Shown: piece after piece, positions 1 to 7,168 of the stretch
Layout of the letters: each line of letters begins with the position of its first letter
Numbering within the stretch: the first letter of the stretch is position 1
Origin: Butyricicoccus pullicaecorum DSM 23266
GTDB taxonomy: Bacteria; Bacillota; Clostridia; Oscillospirales; Butyricicoccaceae
Length of the DNA: 64,000 nucleotides
Direction: 5' to 3'
NCBI RefSeq assembly: GCF_900167005.1
Contig: NZ_FUXW01000010.1
Coordinates: forward strand, 1 to 64,000
Notes under the pieces: generated by a model
What the model was told of the DNA's origin: nothing
Database searches by the model: none
Seen by the model: the letters and a program-made list of their open reading frames with translations, nothing else
Translations under genes and position numbers: made by a program

Positions 1-99
1 CTGGCGACGGCCCGGGAAGATAACTCGACGCGCACGGTGGAAAAATTTTGTTTGATCTTGTGGATATTCTTATTCTGTGAGAGAATTTTGGATCATAGA

Positions 100-330
100 G
101 CAATAAAAAAGCCAGGGCGCGCAGATCAGCACCGTAAAAGCAGATCATACTGCCGCGCTGAGCGCCCTGACTGCACGGAACCTTTACTTGGCTCGCAGCC
201 GTCCCATAAAGTTCGCATTCACAACGCAGTGCCAGCGCAAACGGGAGCGCCGGACAGCACGCTCCCGCCGTGCGGAGTTCGTACATTCTCACCCTGTCGG
301 CGGCTGAAATGTATATCTGACAGAAAGAAA
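100..330 (-). ncRNA. Possible structured minus-strand RNA with terminator
   Basis: No convincing protein is seen here. On the minus strand the sequence carries a strong hairpin (arms at 242-249 and 260-267, CGGGAGCG/CGCTCCCG). It ends in a larger stem (114-120 with 162-168) followed by a run of six T residues at 110-105, as an intrinsic terminator would. This suggests a short structured transcript running leftward. I could not match it to 6S, tmRNA, SRP or RNase P RNA. The promoter is not clear. Confidence 0.3.
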
Positions 331-425
331 AACGGGGTCACAAAGGGACGAGAGCGCGCCTTAAAATACGCCGTAGGCGTGCGTGCTCGAGGTGAGCGGC
401 GGTACGCGATTTTCGAGCGTACCGT

Positions 426-452
426 AAAAAATATTCCGGTGGAATATTTTTT
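426..452. terminator. Bidirectional intrinsic terminator
   Basis: A perfect 12-bp inverted repeat (426-437 with 441-452) has a 3-nt GGT loop and begins with six A and ends with six T, so it can terminate transcription in either direction. A second hairpin (GTTCCCCT/AGGGGAAC) follows at about 496-515. Confidence 0.55.
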
Positions 453-574
453 AGCGATGGAGGCAAACCGTAGGTTGTCCATCCTTTGGCCTTCGTTCCC
501 CTCAGAAGGGGAACCTCTAGTCTTCCGGACTGATCGGGAAATGAAACGGTAAAGGTGCGGCGTTAGCCACAAAA

Positions 575-803
575 CTGAAAACCAATCCGCAGGTTGGTTT
601 TCATGAGCGGCCATTGGCCGCAGGGATTTGCGCGTCTGCGGACGCGCTGAAAATTAAATTTTAGTTGATTTTCCCTTGCGGGGGACGGGAAAATCAAAAG
701 GGGATTTCGCGTCCTGCGGGACGCGACTCAGGGCTCTGCCCTGAGAACCCGCAGCCTTTCGAGAAAGGCTGGCGAAAGCTTCATTTCGCATTTGGGCGAG
801 AAT
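575..803 (+). repeat. Modular hairpin repeat, copy A (one arm)
   Basis: This is a single arm of the modular repeat described in the findings. In order it has a GAAAACCAA/TTGGTTTTC hairpin at 577-602, GAGCGGCCATTGGCCGC, a GCGCGTC/GACGCGC stem, a GATTTTCCC/GGGAAAATC stem, a GCGTCC/GGACGC stem, CTCAGGGC/GCCCTGAG, and AGCCTTTCGAGAAAGGCT running into GGCGAAAGCTT. It lies just before the small DHFR-like gene rather than after a stop codon. Confidence 0.8.
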
Positions 804-818
804 ATGAAAGGAGTGCAA

Positions 819-1229
819 ATGATGATAGCTGCAATCTGTTTAGACGACCATCTGGGCATGTTATTTAACGGTCGGCGGTTAAGTCAAGACCGCTGTGTGC
901 GATCTGATCTGTTGACCCATCTGCAGGGTCACAAACTATGGCTGAATACTTATTCAGCCCGTCAATTTTGCGATAGTGAGCAGGAAAACTTATGCATCGC
1001 GGAAGATTTTCTGGGTAAAGCGCCCGATGGTGCCTATTGTTTTGTCGAAAACCAGGCGTTAGCGCCTTATTTCGATCGCTTGGAAGGTCTGATTATTTAC
1101 CGCTGGAATCGGGTCTACCCGTCCGACGTGCGGTTCGATCTGGATTTATCAGGCTGGAAATGCGTTGAACGGCAAGAATTTCCGGGGCATTCCCATGAAA
1201 AAATCACGAAGGAGAGGTACATAAGATGA
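819..1229 (+). CDS. Small DHFR-like protein of unknown function
   Basis: The start at 819 is chosen because AAAGGAG at 807-813 ends five bases before it; earlier in-frame starts at 792 and 804 would bury that site. The product is about 136 residues with no signal peptide or membrane segment. Its N-terminus (MIAAICLDDHLGMLFNGRR) and C-terminus (a YRWNRVYPSD strand, then GHSHEKITKERY) resemble the first and last strands of dihydrofolate reductase. It is shorter than the usual 160 residues, and the classic NG-LPW folate-site motif is replaced, so I would not assume reductase activity. Its stop overlaps the start of the nuclease gene (ATGA), implying translational coupling. An unrelated fold is possible. 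Confidence 0.5.
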   Translation: MMIAAICLDDHLGMLFNGRRLSQDRCVRSDLLTHLQGHKLWLNTYSARQFCDSEQENLCIAEDFLGKAPDGAYCFVENQALAPYFDRLEGLIIYRWNRVYPSDVRFDLDLSGWKCVERQEFPGHSHEKITKERYIR

Positions 1230-2083
1230 AAAAACGGCTAATTGCAGTAGGTTTACTGCTGATTATGGTACTGAGCGGCTGTGCACCGACAGCTTCTGAC
1301 ACGGCCGAGGTGGTCGCGCTGTCCGACGTTCCGGAATTTTCCGGTGAGCCCTATGTGGTTATCAATGACAACGAGCCGAGTTTCCCGGCGGAGGATTTCA
1401 CAAGCGAAGGATTTGAGGAATACAGTCCTTTGGACGATCTGGGGCGCTGCGGTGTGGCGTATGCCAATGTCGGTCTGGAGACCATGCCGACCGAGGAGCG
1501 CGGCAGCATCAGCAACGTCAAGCCGACCGGCTGGAAGAGTGTGCAGTATGATTTTGTGGACGGAAAGAGTCTGTACAATCGCTGCCATCTGATCGGCTTT
1601 CAGCTGACGGGCGAGAATGCCAACCGTCAGAACCTGATTACTGGCACGCGGTACATGAACGTCGACGGCATGCTGCCGTTTGAGAACCTGGTTGCCGACT
1701 ACGTCAAGGAGACCGAAAACCACGTTTTATACCGGGTGACACCCGTTTTTGAAGGCGACAATCTGGTTGCGAGCGGCGTACAGATGGAAGCCCAGTCGGT
1801 CGAGGACAAGGGTGAGGGTGTATGCTTCAATGTGTACGTCTACAATAATCAGCCGGGTGTGACCATCGACTATGCGACCGGTGACAGCTGGGCGTCGGAT
1901 GAGGCACCGTCGGACACGAGCAAGGAGAGCACGTATATTTTAAACACGAGCTCGCGCAAGTTCCACAAGCCCGATTGTGGCAGCGTGGAAACCATCAGCC
2001 CGTCCAACAAAAAGAGCTACACGGGCACGCGGGAAGAGCTCATCAATCAGGGCTATGAGGCCTGTGGCAAGTGCAAACCGTAA
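1226..2083 (+). CDS. Secreted DNA/RNA non-specific endonuclease lipoprotein
   Basis: This 285-residue protein is likely exported and lipid-anchored: KKR, a hydrophobic stretch, then the lipobox LSGC at residues 16-19. The central domain has the NUC/EndA-like motif NRCHLIGFQLTGENANRQNL, with the presumed catalytic His in RCHLIG and downstream Asn residues for metal binding, as in DNA-entry nucleases such as EndA. The C-terminal 50 residues (FHKPDCGSV...GYEACGKCKP) form a Cys/His cluster resembling the Ada-like metal-binding tail often fused to these nucleases. A likely role is extracellular nucleic-acid degradation or uptake. It is translationally coupled to the preceding small gene, and an intrinsic terminator follows. 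Confidence 0.85.
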   Translation: MKKRLIAVGLLLIMVLSGCAPTASDTAEVVALSDVPEFSGEPYVVINDNEPSFPAEDFTSEGFEEYSPLDDLGRCGVAYANVGLETMPTEERGSISNVKPTGWKSVQYDFVDGKSLYNRCHLIGFQLTGENANRQNLITGTRYMNVDGMLPFENLVADYVKETENHVLYRVTPVFEGDNLVASGVQMEAQSVEDKGEGVCFNVYVYNNQPGVTIDYATGDSWASDEAPSDTSKESTYILNTSSRKFHKPDCGSVETISPSNKKSYTGTREELINQGYEACGKCKP

Positions 2084-2092
2084 GACTGACAA

Positions 2093-2120
2093 GAGAGCCG
2101 AAGCAAACGGCTCTCTTTTT
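2093..2120 (+). terminator. Intrinsic terminator after nuclease gene
   Basis: GAGAGCCG and CGGCTCTC flank a 7-nt loop and are followed directly by TTTTT. Confidence 0.85.
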
Positions 2121-2134
2121 GTATGCCCCGGACA

Positions 2135-2163
2135 TTGCGCAGGCGCGTGCGGACTCGTATAAT
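2135..2163 (+). promoter_or_regulatory. Promoter of first MATE gene
   Basis: TTGCGC at 2135-2140 and a perfect TATAAT at 2158-2163 are separated by 17 bp, 28 bp upstream of the chosen start codon and just after the preceding terminator. Confidence 0.75.
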
Positions 2164-2191
2164 AGAACTTACGGAAAAAAGGGGGATTGAG

Positions 2192-3595
2192 ATGAAGCGA
2201 TCGGTTGGCTTATCCGGTGCGCGAATGCGCAAAACACAAGACTTGACGGTGGGCAGCATTACGGGCAATCTGCTTTTGTTTGCGCTGCCGCTCATGGCGG
2301 GAAATCTATTGCAGCAGCTATACAACGTGGCCGATACCTGGGTAGTCGGCCGTTTTTTGGGTGCGGACGCGCTCGCGGCGGTCGGTTCGGCCTATACGCT
2401 GATGGTCTTTCTGACCTCGATTTTGTTGGGGCTGTGCATGGGCAGCGGCGCGGATTTTGCGGTACAGTACGGAAAACGGGACTTTGACCGGCTCAAAGTC
2501 GGTATATTCCTGTCGTTTGTGCTGATTGCAGCCATGACGGCCGTGCTGTGCGCGATTGTCTATCTGGGGCTGGACGGGATTTTGTGGATCTTACAGATTC
2601 CCGATGTGATCGTGCCGCTCATTCGCGCCTATCTCGTGATTGTGTTTTTGGGCATCCCAGCAACCTTCCTCTACAACTATTTTGCAAATCTGCTGCGTGC
2701 GATCGGCGACTCGGTCACGCCGCTGCTGTTTTTGGCGGTGTCTGCGGTCTTGAACATCGTGCTTGACCTGTTTTTTGTCATCACGCTGGATTGGGGCGTG
2801 GGCGGTGCGGCCGGTGCGACCGTGCTTGCGCAGTATGTGTCCGGGTTGGGACTGGCAGCGTTCACGGTTTGGCGATTCCCCGAGCTGGTACCCCGGAGAG
2901 AACACCGAAAGTGGGACGGGCGCGTCCTGCGCGAGATTGCAGGCCTGTCCGGTTTGACTTCGGTGCAGCAATCGGTGATGAATTTCGGCATCCTGATGGT
3001 GCAGGGCAGGGTCAATTCCTTCGGGCCGTCGGTCATGGCAGCCTTTGCCGCGGCGGTCAAGATCGATTCCTTTGCCTACATGCCGGTGCAGGACTTCGGC
3101 AACGCCTTTTCTACCTTCGTGGCGCAGAACTTCGGCGCGGGTAAGGCCGACCGCATCCGGGGCGGTATCCGCAGCGCGGCAGCGTGCGCGGCTGCGTTCT
3201 GTGTGGTGGTCGGTGGTGCAGTGTGTGTATTTGCCCGTCCGCTGATGACCATTTTTGTAGACCCGGCAGAGACCGAGATCATCGCCATCGGCGTGCAGTA
3301 TCTGCACATTGAAGCGGCGTTTTACTGCGGTATCGGCATCCTGTTCCTGCTGTACGGTTATTACCGTGCGGTTGGAAAACCGGGCATGTCGGTCGTGCTG
3401 ACCGTCATTTCCCTGGGCACGCGTGTCGCGCTGGCTTACGCCCTGTCAGCCATCCCGCAGATCGGCGTGATCGGTATTTGGGTCTCGGTGCCGATCGGCT
3501 GGGCGCTGGCCGATCTTGCCGGTATCGTGTATTTATTCTGCCGTTCCGAGCGTCCGAAAACGGTCAGGGTTGACACAGACAACACACAGGGATAA
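2192..3595 (+). CDS. MATE family multidrug/Na+ antiporter
   Basis: About 467 residues with twelve predicted hydrophobic segments in two repeated halves. The N-terminal signature (TGNLLLFALPLMAGNLLQ, then YNVADTWVVGRFLG) and the matching second half (QQSVMNFGILMVQGRVN) are typical of the DinF/NorM-like MATE superfamily, which exports cationic compounds using Na+ or H+ gradients. The start at 2192 follows GGGGGATTGAG; longer upstream frames lack a ribosome site. It has its own promoter. A second MATE gene follows after about 45 bp, so the two may be co-transcribed. The substrate cannot be read from sequence. Confidence 0.9.
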   Translation: MKRSVGLSGARMRKTQDLTVGSITGNLLLFALPLMAGNLLQQLYNVADTWVVGRFLGADALAAVGSAYTLMVFLTSILLGLCMGSGADFAVQYGKRDFDRLKVGIFLSFVLIAAMTAVLCAIVYLGLDGILWILQIPDVIVPLIRAYLVIVFLGIPATFLYNYFANLLRAIGDSVTPLLFLAVSAVLNIVLDLFFVITLDWGVGGAAGATVLAQYVSGLGLAAFTVWRFPELVPRREHRKWDGRVLREIAGLSGLTSVQQSVMNFGILMVQGRVNSFGPSVMAAFAAAVKIDSFAYMPVQDFGNAFSTFVAQNFGAGKADRIRGGIRSAAACAAAFCVVVGGAVCVFARPLMTIFVDPAETEIIAIGVQYLHIEAAFYCGIGILFLLYGYYRAVGKPGMSVVLTVISLGTRVALAYALSAIPQIGVIGIWVSVPIGWALADLAGIVYLFCRSERPKTVRVDTDNTQG

Positions 3596-3639
3596 GATAG
3601 AGACGAAAAGATTGGATGAACCGGCGTACAGAGGCTGGT

Positions 3640-5064
3640 ATGTGGAAAAAAAGAGGGATTTCTGAAAAAATGAGACGAAAATCGTATGAAATCGATATGT
3701 GTCATGGGCCGCTGCTCAGCCGTATCCTGCTGTTTGCCTTTCCGCTCATGTGCTCGGGCATCTTGCAGCTGCTGTTCAACGCGGCGGACATTGTCGTCGT
3801 CGGCCGATTCGTCGGCAGCGAGGCCATGGCGGCGGTCGGTGCGACCAGCTCACTCATTAACCTGCTGGTCAACTTCTTTATCGGTATTTCGGTCGGCGCA
3901 AACGTGCTGGTCGCGCGCTTTTGCGGCGGCGGTGAGTACCGGGACGCCAAGGAGACCGTACAGACCGCGCTCCTGACCGGTCTGGCCGGCGGTCTGATTT
4001 TGATTGTACTGGGTATTGTGGCCTCGCGTCCCATGCTGACGCTCATGGCAACCCCGGAAGAGGTCATCGATCAGGCGACGCTGTACATGCGTCTGTACTT
4101 TGTCGGCATGCCCGCAACCATGATCTATAACTTTGGCGCGGCCATCCTGCGCGCGGTCGGTGACACGCGCAGACCGCTGTATTTTTTGCTGTTTGCCGGT
4201 GTGTTTAACGTCGGCTGTGACGTGCTGTTCATCGTCGCACTCGATTGGGGTGTTGCCGGTGCGGCGGCTGCGACCGTCATCGCACAGCTCATCTCCGCGA
4301 CGCTCATTGTCATGTGTTTGACCCGTATGGACGGCGTTTGTCACCTGAATTTGGAGAATGTCCACTTTTATCGGGACAAGTTCTTCCGTATCATGCAGGT
4401 CGGTCTGCCTGCCGGACTGCAAAGTGTGATTTTCAATATCTCGAATGTACTGATTCAGTCGTCGATCAACTCGTTTGGCGCGATCGCGGTTGCAGGCAAC
4501 ACGGCAGCGAACAACATCGAGGGTTTTGTCTACACCTCCATGAACTCGCTCTATCAGACCTCGCTGAGCTTTACCAGTCAGAACCTGGGTGCAAAGAACG
4601 ACAAGCGCATCGACCGCGTGCTGTTCTACTGCATGGGTCTGGTCATCGTCATCGGTCTGGTGCTGGGCAACGGTGCGCACCTGCTGGGTGAACATCTGCT
4701 GGGTATTTACTCGAGTGACCCCGAGGTTATCCAGTTCGGCATGATGCGTCTGAGCGTGGTCAGCGTAACCTATTTCCTGTGCGGCATGATGGATGTCGTC
4801 GCGGGCAGCGTGCGCGGTCTGGGCTACTCCATTTTGCCCATGCTGGTCTCGTTCGTGGGCGCGTGCCTGTTCCGTATCATTTGGATTTTCACCATTTTCC
4901 AGTGGCAGCACACGCTGTTTAACCTGTACATTTCTTACCCGATCTCATGGATGCTGACCGTCTGCGCGCATGTGGCGTGCTACTATATCGTGCGCCGCAC
5001 GGTGTTTGCGCGGATGCGAAAGGCCAGAGAGCAGGAACAGGTGGAGGCAAAGCAGGAAGTATAA
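3640..5064 (+). CDS. MATE family multidrug/Na+ antiporter
   Basis: About 474 residues, a multi-pass membrane protein with the MATE pattern (LLFAFPLMCSGILQLLFNAAD, then VVGRFVGSEAMAAVGAT). The second-half repeat begins near MQVGLPAGLQSVIFNISN. The start is uncertain: ATG 3640 follows CAGAGG at good spacing, but ATG 3670 also gives a sensible N-terminus and 3616 is possible. The C-terminus is a charged, Glu/Lys-rich tail. It sits directly downstream of another MATE gene with no terminator between, so the pair may act together or as duplicated exporters of different specificity. Confidence 0.88.
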   Translation: MWKKRGISEKMRRKSYEIDMCHGPLLSRILLFAFPLMCSGILQLLFNAADIVVVGRFVGSEAMAAVGATSSLINLLVNFFIGISVGANVLVARFCGGGEYRDAKETVQTALLTGLAGGLILIVLGIVASRPMLTLMATPEEVIDQATLYMRLYFVGMPATMIYNFGAAILRAVGDTRRPLYFLLFAGVFNVGCDVLFIVALDWGVAGAAAATVIAQLISATLIVMCLTRMDGVCHLNLENVHFYRDKFFRIMQVGLPAGLQSVIFNISNVLIQSSINSFGAIAVAGNTAANNIEGFVYTSMNSLYQTSLSFTSQNLGAKNDKRIDRVLFYCMGLVIVIGLVLGNGAHLLGEHLLGIYSSDPEVIQFGMMRLSVVSVTYFLCGMMDVVAGSVRGLGYSILPMLVSFVGACLFRIIWIFTIFQWQHTLFNLYISYPISWMLTVCAHVACYYIVRRTVFARMRKAREQEQVEAKQEV

Positions 5065-5149
5065 GCATCTGGTCGCATGAGCTGTTGAATCCTTGGATCG
5101 GTTTGGATGCGATATAGTTTAATGATTCCCAGTGTGGATTGAATTCTGA

Positions 5150-5905
5150 ATGAACATGAGGTATATAATCATGAAACTTTTACTTCGGTCTTATAAAAGA
5201 AAAGCATATCAAATTCTTTCCCCGGAATTCCAAACAATAGATGGACTGACTTATGTACGTATGAAACAGGATTTTATGCAGATCGTTGGTGTGGATAAAA
5301 TTCCTGGGGAACTACGAATGTTATTTGAGATCATGCCACTCTCAATGCCAAAAATAGATATGAAAGATATACCTATCTGTGGATATGAGGGCATGTTGCT
5401 CATTAACCTTCTATTTCCATTGGATCAAGGCGGAAAAAGCACGTACACATACGACATCCCTTCCTATACTGCATTCAGGGTTGCTACATCTGATAATGAG
5501 GCTCTTTCGTATTTTAGCAATTATTTAAAGCCATGGCTGATTGCTCAAAACAGTGCAGAGGAAGCCTGTGCGGCTCTTGTTGATTTCCAGGAAAAGTGGA
5601 AAAATTACAGAATACAAGCAGCCACATCTACATATAATTGGGAAGAGATTTCCTCAAGCTATACAATTCATGAGTTTTACTTTTTGTTGCAATGGCATAA
5701 GTGGGAAGAAAGCTTAAAATATGGACAATCATTATTGAAAGTGTCCTTACCTGGAAATGTATTGATCGAATATTATGAAGTCAAAAAAATGGTAAGTTAT
5801 TTGCAATCTGGAGACTATCAAACCATAAGTGATATTTTAGAGCAAAATCGAATCAACAATATGGCAGAGTTTCAGAGATTATATGCACCCGAAAATCTGA
5901 TTTAA
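5150..5905 (+). CDS. Orphan hypothetical protein, AT-rich gene
   Basis: An intact open frame of 251 residues that I do not recognise. The start could be 5150 or the ATG at 5171; no strong ribosome site is present. The protein is soluble-looking, with a hydrophobic stretch near residues 80-90 (GYEGMLLINLLFPLD), several aromatic-rich segments and a helical, charged C-terminal half (YYEVKKMVSYLQSGDYQTISDILEQ). The gene is clearly more AT-rich and uses more A/T-ending codons than its neighbours, suggesting recent transfer. It is flanked by inverted repeats at 5919-5951 and 5979-6004. It could be an immunity or element-borne accessory protein, but nothing in the sequence proves this. Confidence 0.6.
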   Translation: MNMRYIIMKLLLRSYKRKAYQILSPEFQTIDGLTYVRMKQDFMQIVGVDKIPGELRMLFEIMPLSMPKIDMKDIPICGYEGMLLINLLFPLDQGGKSTYTYDIPSYTAFRVATSDNEALSYFSNYLKPWLIAQNSAEEACAALVDFQEKWKNYRIQAATSTYNWEEISSSYTIHEFYFLLQWHKWEESLKYGQSLLKVSLPGNVLIEYYEVKKMVSYLQSGDYQTISDILEQNRINNMAEFQRLYAPENLI

Positions 5906-5918
5906 ATTTTCGTTTTCA

Positions 5919-5951
5919 GCAAGGAGTCTACGGTAGGAGTAGGCTCCTTGC
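5919..5951 (+). terminator. Hairpin after the AT-rich gene
   Basis: GCAAGGAG and CTCCTTGC enclose a second CTAC/GTAG pairing. There is no T tract, so it is a weak terminator or an RNA-stabilising hairpin. Confidence 0.4.
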
Positions 5952-5978
5952 TTAGGCGGCAAAAGAGGTAGCATATAA

Positions 5979-6004
5979 CTATACAAAATAATAATTTTGT
6001 ATAG
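5979..6004. repeat. Perfect 11-bp inverted repeat
   Basis: CTATACAAAAT and ATTTTGTATAG surround a 4-nt AATA loop. It lies between the AT-rich orphan gene and the pfl regulatory region. It could be an operator, a cruciform, or a remnant end of an element; no transposase is nearby. Confidence 0.5.
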
Positions 6005-6021
6005 CTAAGAGCAGACGCAAT

Positions 6022-6065
6022 GGCGCGGTGGGGACAGAAAAATCCCTGCCGCGCTGTCTTTTGTC
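6022..6065 (+). terminator. Probable intrinsic terminator
   Basis: GGCGCGG...CCGCGCT form a stem with an inner GGGG/CCC pairing, followed by GTCTTTTG. It would stop rightward transcription from the orphan-gene region before the pfl promoters. Confidence 0.45.
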
Positions 6066-6144
6066 AGATCGAATGGAACGGCGAGACTTCTTTTGCTGTG
6101 CTCTTGTTCGATGTGCCGAAATGGGTAAAATCCGGGTTTTTCCA

Positions 6145-6198
6145 TTGACTTTTCCGGCGGGACAGATTACAATCATGCTTGGGTTAGTTTTGACTAAC
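6145..6198 (+). promoter_or_regulatory. Distal pfl promoter with overlapping dyad
   Basis: TTGACT at 6145-6150 and TACAAT at 6168-6173 have 17-bp spacing. Just downstream, GTTAGT/ACTAAC (6183-6198, 4-nt centre) forms a 6-bp inverted repeat around the expected start site, placed as a repressor operator would be. The regulator is not identifiable. Confidence 0.6.
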
Positions 6199-6266
6199 TT
6201 ATAACAAAAATACACCGTTCCCGGATGGCCGACAAGGCGGCAACACAAAATATGGCCCCCCGGCTC

Positions 6267-6297
6267 TTGACAGGATACCAAATCCGTGGTATCCTAC
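6267..6297 (+). promoter_or_regulatory. Proximal pfl promoter with spacer dyad
   Basis: A perfect TTGACA at 6267-6272 is followed at once by an 8-bp perfect dyad, GGATACCA/TGGTATCC (6273-6280 and 6287-6294). The dyad fills the region where the -35/-10 spacer lies, and only a poor -10 follows. That geometry is typical of MerR-family activated promoters, but no MerR gene is present in the window. Confidence 0.4.
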
Positions 6298-6451
6298 TCC
6301 CAGATCATATGACTGACGGAATCGTGGGGCTCACCACATGAAGTATGATCCTGTTTTTTGCCGACCGTCTGGGCACAGTTGCCTGGAGGTGCGGCTTTTT
6401 TTGTGCCTTTTTGGCTCGAAAAAGCGCATCTTCAGCAAAAGGAGCAAGCAA

Positions 6452-7168
6452 ATGACCGGATACTTACACTCGATCGAATCCATGGGCACGGTGGACGGGC
6501 CGGGCATCCGCACGGTGGTCTTTTTACAGGGCTGCGCGCTGCGCTGCCGGTACTGTCATAACCCGGACACCTGGAAGACCGGCGGCGGGCAGCAGATCAC
6601 ACCCGAGGCACTGGTGCGCAAGCTGCGCCGCTATGTGCCGTACTACACCCGTTCGGGCGGCGGTGTGACCTTATCGGGCGGCGAGCCGCTCTTGCAGCCG
6701 GAATTCCTGTCCGAGTGCCTCAGGCTGTGCAAGGCCGAGGGTATTCACACCTGCATCGACACGGCGGGCGTGGGTCTCGGTGACTACGACGGCATTCTGC
6801 AAAACACCGATCTTGTTTTGTACGATGTCAAGCACGAAGCGCCGGACGCTTACCGGGCACTGACCGGCCAGCCGATCGACCGCACGCACGCCTTTGTCGA
6901 GGCCGTGCGAAAAGCCGGGACACCCATGTGGGTGCGGCATGTCGTCGTGCCGGGTGTGACCGATGACGAGGCGCACATGCAGGCGCTCGCCGGGTACATC
7001 CGCACGCTGCCGAACGTGCAGCGCGTCGAGCTGCTTCCCTATCATTTGCTTGGGGTCAACAAGTATGCTGCGCTCGGCCTCCCCTATCCACTCGAGGGCG
7101 TGCCCGCGATGGATCGCGCGCGGTGTGAGCAATATCAGGACACATATTTTGGAGGTTGGTCTAAATGA
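6452..7168 (+). CDS. pflA: Pyruvate formate-lyase activating enzyme
   Basis: A radical SAM protein of 238 residues. The cluster-binding motif CALRCRYC (CxxxCxxC) lies near residues 30-37, followed by HNPDTW as in PFL activases, and the SAM-binding GGE stretch is present ([10 protein letters not shown]). It uses a [4Fe-4S] cluster and S-adenosylmethionine to install the glycyl radical on PflB. The start at 6452 follows AAAGGAG; the upstream frame to 6338 lacks a ribosome site and crosses the leader. Its stop overlaps the pflB start (ATGA), so the two are co-translated. The activase-first order is the reverse of the common pflB-pflA order. Confidence 0.93.
   Translation: MTGYLHSIESMGTVDGPGIRTVVFLQGCALRCRYCHNPDTWKTGGGQQITPEALVRKLRRYVPYYTRSGGGVTLSGGEPLLQPEFLSECLRLCKAEGIHTCIDTAGVGLGDYDGILQNTDLVLYDVKHEAPDAYRALTGQPIDRTHAFVEAVRKAGTPMWVRHVVVPGVTDDEAHMQALAGYIRTLPNVQRVELLPYHLLGVNKYAALGLPYPLEGVPAMDRARCEQYQDTYFGGWSK

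Noticed and set aside
100-330. 6S RNA, tmRNA or RNase P RNA
   Set aside because: I looked for their conserved motifs (central bubble, tag frame, GAGGAAAGTC) and did not find them, so I leave it as unassigned.
37-614. Open frames on both strands at the left edge (171 and 131 codons)
   Set aside because: No ribosome site, no family features, and they run through hairpins and terminator-like stems; they look like chance frames.
2123-2191. Upstream start for the first MATE gene
   Set aside because: The frame there overlaps the promoter, and ATG 2192 has the ribosome site.
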